Shown here: positions 7,639 through 13,805 of the stretch, piece by piece
Numbering within the stretch: position 1 is the stretch's first letter
Layout of the letters: each line of letters starts with the position of its first letter
Source: WHTI01 sp046715095
Lineage (GTDB): Bacteria; Actinomycetota; CADDZG01; WHSQ01
Assembly (NCBI GenBank): GCA_046715095.1
Contig: JBKJZQ010000168.1
Coordinates: 1 to 13,805, forward strand
DNA: 13,805 nucleotides
Direction: 5' to 3'
Program-made: the position numbers and the translations under genes
The notes under the pieces: model-generated
What the model saw: only the letters and a program-made list of their open reading frames with translations
What the model was told of the DNA's origin: nothing
Database searches by the model: none

Positions 7639-7645
7639 TGAGCCT

Positions 7646-8137
7646 ATGACACTGGAACACTCAGAGCTCGACCGGGCGCAGGTCGAGGCGCAGCTCGGCC
7701 GTCCCCTCCGGGGCCGGTGGGCGGTGGCGGCGCGCTGTCATCTCGGGGTTCCGATGGCGATCGAGAACCATCCGCGGTTCGAGGACGGGAGCCCGTTCCC
7801 CACGCTCTACTGGCTGACCTGTCCGCTACTGATCAAGCGCGCCAGCAAGCTCGAATCCACGGGCTGGATGCAGGAACTCACCGAGGAGCTCGGTTCGTCG
7901 AAGGAGCTGCGTAACCGGTTCGAGGCCGCGATCGGAAGATACCTCTCGAGGCGGGACGAGCACGAGCGCATCGAGGACTCCGGAGCGACCCCGGGAGGGG
8001 GGCCCGAGCGCGTGAAGTGCTTGCACGCCCATCTCGCGCACCAGCTCGCCGGGGGCCAGAACCCGGTCGGCGCCCGGACCCTCGCGGCAACGGGCTGGCC
8101 CGACTGCCGGCTCCCTTGTGTCGGGGAGGAGGAGTGA
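7646..8137 (+). CDS. DUF501 domain-containing protein
   Basis: This is a 163-aa protein of the DUF501 family, typified by M. tuberculosis Rv1025, whose function is unknown. It is soluble, with no signal peptide or membrane helix. The recognisable core is the stretch RCHLGVPMAIENHPRFEDG (30-48) followed by PFPTLYWLTCP (50-60). A second conserved part has KCLHAHLAHQLAGGQNPVG at 124-142, and WPDC/LPC comes near the end. Cys31, Cys59, Cys125, Cys154 and Cys158 together with His127/His129 could bind a metal or form a redox site; this is inferred from residue spacing only. The ATG at 7646 was chosen because the family similarity begins shortly after it. An in-frame ATG at 7610 has no better signal. 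The stop overlaps the GTG of ppx (GTGA), so the two products are likely made together, as the conserved pairing in other actinobacteria also suggests. Confidence 0.88.
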   Translation: MTLEHSELDRAQVEAQLGRPLRGRWAVAARCHLGVPMAIENHPRFEDGSPFPTLYWLTCPLLIKRASKLESTGWMQELTEELGSSKELRNRFEAAIGRYLSRRDEHERIEDSGATPGGGPERVKCLHAHLAHQLAGGQNPVGARTLAATGWPDCRLPCVGEEE

Positions 8138-9042
8138 GGGTCGCGGCGATCGACGTCGGCACGAACTCAACCCGGCTCCTCGTCGCCGAGCAACTCGGTG
8201 AGTCCTTCCGTTCCGTCGACCGGCGGATGACGATCACGCGCCTCGGTCAGGGCGTCGACCGAACCAGGTCGCTCGATCATCATGCGCTGGAGCGGACGCT
8301 CGCGACGATCGCGGACTACGCGGCCGCATGCGGCGAGTACGGGGTCCAGCGCCTGCGGGTCACCGGAACGTCCGCGGTGCGCGACGCACACAACCGGAAC
8401 GACTTCTTCGTCGGGGTCAAGTCGCTGACCGGTCAGGAGCCCGAACTCCTTTCCGGCGAGGAGGAGGCCCGCGCGACGTTCCTAGGTGCGACGTCCGATC
8501 TCGCCCTGGGCGGGCAGAAGTTGGTCGTGGACATCGGGGGCGGCTCCACGGAGTTCGTGGTGGGCGAGACCGAACCCGAGCGACTCATCTCGCTCGACAT
8601 CGGATGCGTCCGCATGTTCGAGAAGTACCTTCACTCCGATCCCCCTTCCGAAGACGAGCTGGATGCACTACGGAACGAGGTCGGTGCCGCGTTGAAGGAG
8701 GCTGCCGGTGTCCTCGCCGTGCCCGTGGGAGCCCAACTGATCGGCGTGGCCGGCACCGTCGCACAGCTGGCGGTCCTCAAGACGGGTATCTCCGTGTACG
8801 ACCCCGACGTCACGCATCACGCGGTGTTGAGTCACGGCGACGTTCGCAGGCTGGCGCGGAGACTCCGGACGCTTCCCTACGATCAACGCAAACGGATCGC
8901 GGGTCTCGAGCCGGGCCGTGTCGACGTGATCGTGGCCGGCTCCGAGATCCTCCAGCTCGTCATGGAGACGTTCGACGCTCCCGAGCTGATCGCATCCGAG
9001 AAGGACATTCTGGACGGCCTCGTGTTGCAGTTACTCGGGTAA
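8134..9042 (+). CDS. Ppx/GppA-family exopolyphosphatase
   Basis: This family removes terminal phosphate from polyphosphate and, in some members, the 5' phosphate from pppGpp, linking energy storage and the stringent response. The 302-aa protein is the short form with only the two ASKHA/actin-like lobes and no C-terminal HD domain, like M. tuberculosis Rv1026. Motifs are the phosphate loop DVGTNSTRLL (7-16), the catalytic acidic segment SGEEEA (107-112), the second phosphate loop DIGGGSTE (133-140), and the late RKRIAGLEPGRVDVIVAGSEIL segment (read as two adjoining motifs) near residue 255. The start is GTG at 8134, overlapping the DUF501 stop and preceded by a strong GGGGAGGAGGAG. This start places the phosphate loop at its usual distance from the N-terminus. 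Polyphosphate rather than pppGpp as main substrate is inferred from the actinobacterial relatives. Confidence 0.93.
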   Translation: MRVAAIDVGTNSTRLLVAEQLGESFRSVDRRMTITRLGQGVDRTRSLDHHALERTLATIADYAAACGEYGVQRLRVTGTSAVRDAHNRNDFFVGVKSLTGQEPELLSGEEEARATFLGATSDLALGGQKLVVDIGGGSTEFVVGETEPERLISLDIGCVRMFEKYLHSDPPSEDELDALRNEVGAALKEAAGVLAVPVGAQLIGVAGTVAQLAVLKTGISVYDPDVTHHAVLSHGDVRRLARRLRTLPYDQRKRIAGLEPGRVDVIVAGSEILQLVMETFDAPELIASEKDILDGLVLQLLG

Positions 9043-9045
9043 CTT
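9040..9045 (+). promoter_or_regulatory. Candidate -10 element for a leaderless acyl-CoA synthetase operon
   Basis: TAACTT straddles the ppx stop codon and ends 6 bases before the ATG at 9052, so transcription would begin at the start codon. No Shine-Dalgarno sequence lies upstream. The arrangement is almost the same as before DUF501 (TAGGTT, 7 bases, ATG). A -35 element is not clear. Confidence 0.4.
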
Positions 9046-9051
9046 GGGTTC

Positions 9052-10986
9052 ATGAGCGACTTCGTCTGGGAGCCGACCCCCGAGTACATCGACAACGCCA
9101 ACGTCACGCGCCTCATGCGCCGTCACGGGATCACCGATTACTGGGACCTCGTTCAGAGGTCCCAGGACGACACCTCGTGGTTCTGGGACAGTGTGGTCAA
9201 GGACCTCGGCATCGAGTTCACCACTCCTTACGACCTGGTCCTCGACGATGCCGCCGGATTCAAATGGCCGAAGTGGTTCACCGGTGGAACCGTCAACCTC
9301 GCCTACAACTGCCTCGACCGGCACCTCCCGGAGCGGGCGGACCAAGAGGCGATCATCTGGGAGGGTGAGGACGGCGCGACCGCCACCCTCACCTACGCGG
9401 AGCTCCACAAAGAGGTCTGCAGGGTCGCGGGCGGCCTTACCGAGAGCGGTCTCGAAAAGGGCGACGCGGTCGGCGTCTACATGCCGATGCTTCCCCAGGC
9501 GGTTATCGCCGCCTACGCGATAGCGCGCATCGGCGCGATCTACCTTCCGATCTTCTCCGGCTTCGGCGCTCCTGCGATCGCCGCGCGCCTTAACGACTCC
9601 AAGGCGAGAGCTCTGTTCGTGGCCGACGGGTTCTACCGGCGCGGCGGGAAGATCCCGATGAAGGCGGTCGCGGACGAGGCGGTAGCCGAGGCGGCCTCGA
9701 TCGAGACCGTGTTCGTCTACCGGAGGTTCCCGGACGACGACCTCCCTACATCCGGCGTTGATGTCTCGTGGGACGACGCCTTCGCTTCGCAACCGGACAC
9801 GCATGAGGCCCCGGCGCTCGATCCGGAGACCCCGTTCTTGATCGGGTACACGTCGGGGACGACCGGAACTCCCAAAGGGAGCGTCCACGTCCACGGCGGG
9901 TTCCTCGTGAAAGTCGCCGAGGAGGCGGCGTACCAGACCGATGTGAGGCCGGGTGACCTCCTCTACTGGGTCACCGACATGGGCTGGATCATGGGCCCGT
10001 GGGAGATGGTCGGCTCGCACGCCAACGGTGCGACCGTGTTCATGTACGAGGGCGCCCCCAACTTCCCCGGCCCCGACCGGATCTGGGACATGTGCGAACG
10101 GCACGGAGTCACCGTGCTCGGCATCTCGCCCACGCTCATACGTGCGTTGATGCCTTCAGGAGAGGACCCGGTCACGAGCCATGACCTCTCGAAGCTCCGC
10201 ATACTGGCATCGACGGGGGAACCCTGGAACCCGGAGCCGTACCGGTGGTTCAACAGTGTGGTCGGGAAGGGAACCCGTCCGATCATCAACATCTCCGGCG
10301 GCACCGAGATCGGAGCCTGCTTCCTGGGACAGGCCCCCGTGATCCCCACCAAGAACTCGTCGCTTGGCACCCCGTCGCTCGGGATGGCGATCGATGTCTA
10401 CTCACCGGACGGTAAACCGGTGCGCGGCGAGGTCGGAGAGCTCGTGTGCACCAAACCATGGCCCTCGCAGACGCGCGGGTTCTGGAACAACACCGAGCGT
10501 TACCTGGCGTCCTACTGGTCGCGCTGGGACGACACCTGGGTGCACGGTGACTGGGCCTCGATCGACGACGACGGCTACTGGTATCTCCACGGCCGCTCGG
10601 ACGACACTCTCAACATCGCCGGCAAGCGGATCGGACCGGCGGAGTTCGAGTCGGCCGCGGTCGAGCACCCCGCGGTCGTCGAGTGCGCGGCGATCGGCGT
10701 CCCCGACAGTGTGAAGGGCGAGAGCGTGTGGTGCTTCTGCATCCTGAGCCCCGGGACGGAGGCGTCGGAAGGGTTGCGGCGGGACATCAAGGCCGTCGTA
10801 GCTGGGGAGCTCGGCAAGGCGTTTACGCCGGCGCGGATCCTGTTCGTCGATGAGCTGCCGCGTACCCGCTCCGCCAAGATCCTCAGACGAGCGATCAGGG
10901 CGAGAGCGCTCGGCGAGGACCCGGGCGACTTGTCCTCGCTCGAGAACCCGAGCGCGCTCGACGCGCTCGACCGGTCGCTCACATGA
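9052..10986 (+). CDS. AMP-forming acyl-CoA synthetase, acetyl-CoA synthetase-like
   Basis: This ANL-superfamily ligase should activate a carboxylic acid to acyl-AMP and then acyl-CoA. The 644-aa length and N-terminal extension (about 1-95) fit the acetyl-/propionyl-CoA synthetase branch. The P-loop YTSGTTGTPKG is at 266-276, GTE at 417-419, HGDWASIDDDGYWYLHGRSDD leads into the hinge near 515-518, and the catalytic Lys609 lies in RTRSAKILRR. In true acetyl-CoA synthetases the GTE-equivalent motif is WWQTETGG, with Trp limiting the acyl pocket. Here it is ISGGTEIGAC (414-423), so the substrate is probably not simply acetate. The Lys609 motif has Ala608 where RSGK is usual, but the acylatable lysine is kept. 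The ATG at 9052 follows the ppx stop by 9 bp. The stop overlaps the next start as ATGA, suggesting one operon with the three downstream genes. Confidence 0.9.
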   Translation: MSDFVWEPTPEYIDNANVTRLMRRHGITDYWDLVQRSQDDTSWFWDSVVKDLGIEFTTPYDLVLDDAAGFKWPKWFTGGTVNLAYNCLDRHLPERADQEAIIWEGEDGATATLTYAELHKEVCRVAGGLTESGLEKGDAVGVYMPMLPQAVIAAYAIARIGAIYLPIFSGFGAPAIAARLNDSKARALFVADGFYRRGGKIPMKAVADEAVAEAASIETVFVYRRFPDDDLPTSGVDVSWDDAFASQPDTHEAPALDPETPFLIGYTSGTTGTPKGSVHVHGGFLVKVAEEAAYQTDVRPGDLLYWVTDMGWIMGPWEMVGSHANGATVFMYEGAPNFPGPDRIWDMCERHGVTVLGISPTLIRALMPSGEDPVTSHDLSKLRILASTGEPWNPEPYRWFNSVVGKGTRPIINISGGTEIGACFLGQAPVIPTKNSSLGTPSLGMAIDVYSPDGKPVRGEVGELVCTKPWPSQTRGFWNNTERYLASYWSRWDDTWVHGDWASIDDDGYWYLHGRSDDTLNIAGKRIGPAEFESAAVEHPAVVECAAIGVPDSVKGESVWCFCILSPGTEASEGLRRDIKAVVAGELGKAFTPARILFVDELPRTRSAKILRRAIRARALGEDPGDLSSLENPSALDALDRSLT

Positions 10987-11594
10987 CGACCTTCTATCTC
11001 GTGAGGCATGGCCTCACGGCCCATACCGGTCACAAGCTGACCGGATGGGCGGCCGGGGTCCACCTCTCCGAGGAGGGAAAGGATCAGGCCGCCGCGGCCG
11101 CCGACCACCTCGCCAAGGTCAAGCTGCGCGCGATCTACTCGTCGCCTATCGAACGAACCGTCGAGACGGCCAGGTTCATAGCTTCGCGGCAGGGACTCAA
11201 GGTGATGATCCGCGCTGGTCTCGGCGAGGTTCACTACGGCGCCTGGACCGGCCGGTCGTTCAAAGCGTTGATCAAGACGAAGCTGTGGCAGCAGATCCAG
11301 AGCTTCCCCTCGGCGGCGCGGTTCCCCGACGGAGAGACCCTCAGGGAGACACAGGCCCGGGTTCTCGACGAGCTCGACCGCATTGGCAAGGACCACCCCA
11401 AAGGCGCGATCTGTTGCGTCACGCATGCGGATGTGATCAGGCTGGTGGTGGCCCACTACCTCGGCGTCCACATCGACCTGTTCCAGCGCATCATCATCGA
11501 TCCCGCGTCGGTCACGGTCGTGAGCGTCTCGGATCACGGCCCCCGGGTGTTCCACGTCAACCAGATCCCAGTCACGTCAGATAGCGAGACATGA
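10983..11594 (+). CDS. Histidine-phosphatase-family phosphomutase, MSMEG_4193 type
   Basis: This is a 203-aa member of the phosphoglycerate-mutase-like branch of the histidine phosphatase superfamily. The phospho-accepting His9 sits in RHG (8-10), the supporting Arg58 in SSPIERTVETA, the likely general acid Glu82 in GEVHYGAWTG, and the second catalytic His148 in CVTHADVIR. The active site is complete. The family (TIGR03848) is described as one part of a three-gene set conserved in Actinobacteria together with DUF3090 and a kinase-like protein, and both follow here. The substrate is unknown; whether it is a mutase or a phosphatase cannot be read from the sequence. It starts at an ATGA overlap with the synthetase and ends at an ATGA overlap with DUF3090, so translation is probably coupled on both sides. 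Confidence 0.9.
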   Translation: MTTFYLVRHGLTAHTGHKLTGWAAGVHLSEEGKDQAAAAADHLAKVKLRAIYSSPIERTVETARFIASRQGLKVMIRAGLGEVHYGAWTGRSFKALIKTKLWQQIQSFPSAARFPDGETLRETQARVLDELDRIGKDHPKGAICCVTHADVIRLVVAHYLGVHIDLFQRIIIDPASVTVVSVSDHGPRVFHVNQIPVTSDSET

Positions 11595-12121
11595 GCGAGG
11601 CGGAGGTAACGCCCGTCATCTTCACCGCCGACTACCTCGGACGGCCGGGGGAGAGGACGTTCTTCGTCCAGACCTCGGGGGCCGCGGGCGTACATACCTA
11701 CACGCTCGAGAAGGAGCAGGTGCGCGTGCTCGCCGAGCGTCTGCGCGAGCTGCTCCTGGCGGTCGATGCGGCCGACACGATCCGTTCGACGGACCCGGCC
11801 CGGGACCCGGCGCTGGCCCTGGTCGCGACGGATCCACCGGAGTGGCGCGTGGGCTCGATGGCGCTCGCCTACGACGAGGCCACCGACAGGGTGTTCGTTG
11901 TGATCGAAGAACTTGGTTCGGAGGACGACGCCGAAACCGAGGACGACACCGAGGACGAGATCGCGATCCGCTTCGTGCTGAGGCGCGACCAGGTGAGGGC
12001 GTTCACCCTCCATGCGCTGGCGGTGATCGCCGAAGGACGTCCGACCTGCCAGCTGTGTGGTCTCCCCATGGACCCGGATGGACACAATTGCCCGGCATCG
12101 AACGGTCAACGGCGCGGCTGA
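11591..12121 (+). CDS. DUF3090 family protein with Cys/His metal-site-like tail
   Basis: This 176-aa protein is the middle member of the actinobacterial trio (TIGR03847, typified by M. tuberculosis Rv2134c); its function is unknown. The N-terminal part (about 8-110) looks like an alpha/beta domain with GRPGERTFFVQ, QVRVLAERL and RVGSMALAYDEATDRVFVVIEEL. A low-complexity acidic loop of Asp/Glu/Thr follows at about 109-121, then a strand-helix segment IRFVLRRDQVRAFTLHA. The C-terminus carries CQLCGLPMDPDGHNCP, with Cys153, Cys156, His165 and Cys167 spaced like a small zinc site. The start is at an ATGA overlap with the phosphomutase. Zinc binding is an inference. The acidic loop may be a local expansion in this lineage. 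Confidence 0.88.
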   Translation: MSEAEVTPVIFTADYLGRPGERTFFVQTSGAAGVHTYTLEKEQVRVLAERLRELLLAVDAADTIRSTDPARDPALALVATDPPEWRVGSMALAYDEATDRVFVVIEELGSEDDAETEDDTEDEIAIRFVLRRDQVRAFTLHALAVIAEGRPTCQLCGLPMDPDGHNCPASNGQRRG

Positions 12122-12134
12122 GGCCACGACGACG

Positions 12135-12905
12135 ATGAGCGCCTCCGCGGTCCTCGAGGCCCTATCGACCGGAGCGATCGAGGTGCTGGGGCTGTTGCCG
12201 TACTCCTCGAACTACACCTTCTTGGTGCGGGTCACTTCGGGCGATGAACCGACACTCGCGGTCTACAAGCCCCAGAGGGGAGAGCGCCCCCTGTGGGATT
12301 TCACGCCCGGCTCGCTCGGAGCGCGGGAGGTCGCGTCTTATCTCGTGAGCGAGGAGGCGGGCTGGGGGATCGTTCCCCCGACCGTCTTCCGTGAGGAAGG
12401 TCCCTTGGGGGCCGGATCGCTCCAACTCTTCGTTGAGCACGATCCCGACCGGCACTTCTTCGTCCTGATGGAGGAGCGGCTCGACGACCTCCGGGTCTTC
12501 GCCGCATTCGATGTCGTGATCAACAACGCCGACCGCAAGGCCGGCCACGTGATCGAGGATGAGTCGAGGCGTCCGAGTTTGGGCGAGCGAAGCGATGTCC
12601 GGGCGAGGATGCCGAAGAAGAAGAAGCTGTGGGCGGTTGACCACGGCCTTACCTTCCACACCGAGCCCAAGCTCCGCACGGTCATCTGGCAGTTCGCCGA
12701 CGAGCCGCTCGGCGAGAGCCTTCGAACCCAGCTGGGAACGCTGGGCTCGGCCCTGTCCGACGCAAACGGCCTGGGCGGCGAGGTGGCGGACCTCCTCACC
12801 CCCGGAGAGGCCGCCGGTGCCCTCGAGCGCGTCGAAGGCCTGCTGATCGAAGACAGCTTCCCGCCCCCCGGCCTCGACCGCCCCCTCCCATGGCCACTTG
12901 TTTAG
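12135..12905 (+). CDS. SCO1664-family protein with PI3/4-kinase/HipA-like fold
   Basis: This is the third member of the actinobacterial trio (TIGR03843, typified by SCO1664), distantly related to phosphatidylinositol 3-/4-kinases. From the ATG at 12135 it has 256 aa. The likely nucleotide-binding Lys45 is in VYKPQRGERPLWDF; LGAREVASYLVSEEAGWGIVP corresponds to the next helix. The catalytic loop is NNADRK (130-135, Asp133), and the metal-binding Asp169 is in VDHG. Between these motifs, residues 141-163 include an Arg-rich and Lys4 segment that I remember as absent or shorter in SCO1664. The start was chosen because family similarity begins at once and TGAGG at 12119-12123 may serve as ribosome binding site. 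An upstream ATG at 12057 would overlap the DUF3090 Cys/His tail in another frame. Kinase activity and substrate are unproven. In mycobacteria mshC (mycothiol synthesis) lies near this trio; it does not follow here. Confidence 0.87.
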   Translation: MSASAVLEALSTGAIEVLGLLPYSSNYTFLVRVTSGDEPTLAVYKPQRGERPLWDFTPGSLGAREVASYLVSEEAGWGIVPPTVFREEGPLGAGSLQLFVEHDPDRHFFVLMEERLDDLRVFAAFDVVINNADRKAGHVIEDESRRPSLGERSDVRARMPKKKKLWAVDHGLTFHTEPKLRTVIWQFADEPLGESLRTQLGTLGSALSDANGLGGEVADLLTPGEAAGALERVEGLLIEDSFPPPGLDRPLPWPLV

Positions 12906-12952
12906 GCGTCCTTGCCACTGTGCGACGGCGCGTGGTAGGCGGTGATGGCGGG

Positions 12953-13805
12953 TCAATCGTCGTAGCGGGCGACGGCGAAACGGAAATGGTTTCCGGTGCT
13001 CCCCTGACCGGCCACGACGAGCTTGCCGTCAGAGGGTTGGATCGCCACGGAGGCGGCGTAGGCGGAGTTGCCGATGAGGGTTGTGACCTTCCCGTTGCCG
13101 CTGAAGCTGTTATCGAGCCCCCCGGTGGTGGGGTCGAAGCGGGCAACGGCGAAGACGCCCTTGTTTGCTTTGATCGCGTTACCGGCCGCGACGATCTTCC
13201 CGTCAGAGGGTTGGATCGCTACGGAGGTGGCGTCGGAATAGGGGCCCATCGTGGTGGTGACCTTCCCGTTGCCGCTGAAGCTGTTATCGAGCCCCCCGGT
13301 AGTCTGGTAGCGGGCGAGGGCGAAGCGGCTGCTGCTTCCGCTGCCCGAGTAACCGGCCGCGACGATGTTCCCGTCGGTTTGGATCGCTACGGAGCGGGCT
13401 TCGGCAGAGAGGCCGATCGTGGTGGTGACCTTCCCGTCGCCGCTGAAGCTGTTATCGAGGTTCCCGTTGATCTTGTAGCGGGCAAGGGCGAAGCGGGTGT
13501 TGCTTCCGCTGAGCTTCCAACCGGCCGCGACGATCTTCCCGTCGGTTTGGATCGCTACGGAGGCGGCGCCGGCAAGGGAGCCGAATGGGGTGGTGACCTT
13601 CCCGTCGCCGCTGAAGCTGTTATCGAGGTTACCGTTGATCTTGTAGCGGGCAAGGGCCAAGCGTTCGGAGTTTCCGCCACCCACCTGACCGGCCGCGACG
13701 ATCTTCCCGTCGGTTTGGATCGCCACGGATTGGGCGACGGCGCCGTGTCCGATACCACTCGAGCCCATCAGGGTGGTGACCTTCCCATCGTTGCTGAAGC
13801 TGTTA
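12953..13805 (-). CDS. Delta-60 repeat beta-propeller protein (N-terminal part missing)
   Basis: The reverse-strand frame runs from the right window edge to a TGA at 12953-12955. About 283 codons are visible; the first ATG at 13768 is internal, because repeat sequence continues upstream of it to the edge. The protein consists of repeats of 56-61 residues. Each has LDNSFSGDGKVTT, a variable part, SVAIQTDGKIVAAG, a second variable part, and FALARY. This is the delta-60 repeat (TIGR02608), expected to form beta-propeller blades on secreted or surface proteins. Four full units and one partial unit are present. The frame ends right after an AVARYDD segment, at the phase where the next LDNSFS would begin, with no anchor or sorting domain after it. 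Any signal peptide or other domain would be outside the window. Ligand and role are unknown. The gene converges on the kinase-like gene with a 47-bp gap. Confidence 0.85.
   Translation of the reverse strand, partial: NSFSNDGKVTTLMGSSGIGHGAVAQSVAIQTDGKIVAAGQVGGGNSERLALARYKINGNLDNSFSGDGKVTTPFGSLAGAASVAIQTDGKIVAAGWKLSGSNTRFALARYKINGNLDNSFSGDGKVTTTIGLSAEARSVAIQTDGNIVAAGYSGSGSSSRFALARYQTTGGLDNSFSGNGKVTTTMGPYSDATSVAIQPSDGKIVAAGNAIKANKGVFAVARFDPTTGGLDNSFSGNGKVTTLIGNSAYAASVAIQPSDGKLVVAGQGSTGNHFRFAVARYDD
12956..13805 (-). repeat. Tandem 168-183 bp coding repeats of the propeller gene
   Basis: The reverse complement of NSFS-coding DNA recurs with CTGAAGCTGTTA at 13101, 13275, 13443, 13611 and 13794, giving periods of 174, 168, 168 and 183 bp. 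The DNA itself is highly similar between units, not only the protein. Two sub-types alternate in blocks: units with KINGN before LDNSF and QTDGK later, and units with TTGG before LDNSF and QPSDGK later. This points to stepwise local duplication. Confidence 0.88.

Noticed and set aside
7424..7645. Upstream extension of the DUF501 frame
   Set aside because: It would read antisense through the lipoprotein gene start and both palindromes; family similarity begins only after the ATG at 7646.
8017..8133. Longer ppx start at 8017
   Set aside because: It would overlap DUF501 by over 100 bp and put a non-conserved tail before the phosphate loop DVGTNS.
9031..10104. Reverse-strand frame of 357 codons opposite the acyl-CoA synthetase
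   Set aside because: It overlaps complete ANL motifs on the forward strand and shows no recognisable domain.
10575..11555. Reverse-strand frame of 326 codons across the synthetase/phosphomutase junction
   Set aside because: It spans two well-supported forward genes and shows no recognisable domain, so it is a shadow.
12057..12134. Longer start for the kinase-like gene at 12057
   Set aside because: It overlaps the conserved Cys/His tail of DUF3090 and adds residues with no family similarity.
12906..12952. Possible terminator between the kinase-like and propeller genes
   Set aside because: Only a four-base CCAC/GTGG stem with a long loop and no T-run is visible, too weak to call.
1..13805. 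tRNA, rRNA, insertion sequence or phage genes
   Set aside because: No cloverleaf-like sequence, rRNA motif, transposase, integrase or structural phage protein was recognised in reading either strand.

Overview
This window looks like a piece of a high-GC Actinomycetota chromosome, probably from a lineage outside the well-studied genera. The evidence is gene order: mfd, mazG, eno, a FtsB/DivIC-type gene, a DUF501 gene and a ppx/gppA gene come in the same order as the Mycobacterium tuberculosis Rv1020-Rv1026 neighbourhood. They are followed by a three-gene set (histidine-phosphatase-type phosphomutase, DUF3090, SCO1664-type kinase-like protein) that is known mainly from Actinobacteria. Frequent 4-bp start/stop overlaps and likely leaderless starts also fit this phylum. 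The exact class cannot be named from the sequence alone.

Layout. Bases 1-5308 carry mfd (5' end cut by the window edge), a SurA/PrsA-like peptidyl-prolyl isomerase lipoprotein that overlaps the mfd stop, and mazG. Bases 5385-7146 carry enolase and a small membrane protein of the divisome FtsB/DivIC family. The row of forward genes is then interrupted by one reverse-strand gene for a small secreted lipoprotein (7192-7530). It is bracketed by hairpins: a stem-loop at its 3' side, and two near-identical 31-bp units, each holding a perfect 10-bp-arm palindrome, immediately upstream of its ribosome binding site. Bases 7646-9042 hold DUF501 and ppx, which overlap by 4 bp. Bases 9052-12905 hold an apparent four-gene operon: an acyl/acetyl-CoA synthetase-like enzyme, the phosphomutase, DUF3090 and the kinase-like protein. 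The first three are joined by ATGA overlaps. The window ends in a reverse-strand gene, cut by the right edge, made of delta-60-type beta-propeller repeats.

How the genes work together. The left half is housekeeping: transcription-coupled repair, NTP pool cleaning, glycolysis, cell division and polyphosphate/ppGpp metabolism. These genes are conserved neighbours rather than steps of one pathway. The right half is the best candidate for an undescribed system. A lipid-kinase/HipA-like fold protein, a phosphomutase/phosphatase and a small protein with a Cys/His metal-site-like tail are kept together across Actinobacteria with no known substrate. Here they are translationally coupled to an AMP-forming acyl-CoA synthetase whose acyl-pocket motif differs from that of true acetyl-CoA synthetases. 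The local oddities most worth checking are the paired palindromes around the lipoprotein gene, the extra segment in the kinase-like protein's active-site region, and the very uniform repeats of the terminal propeller gene.
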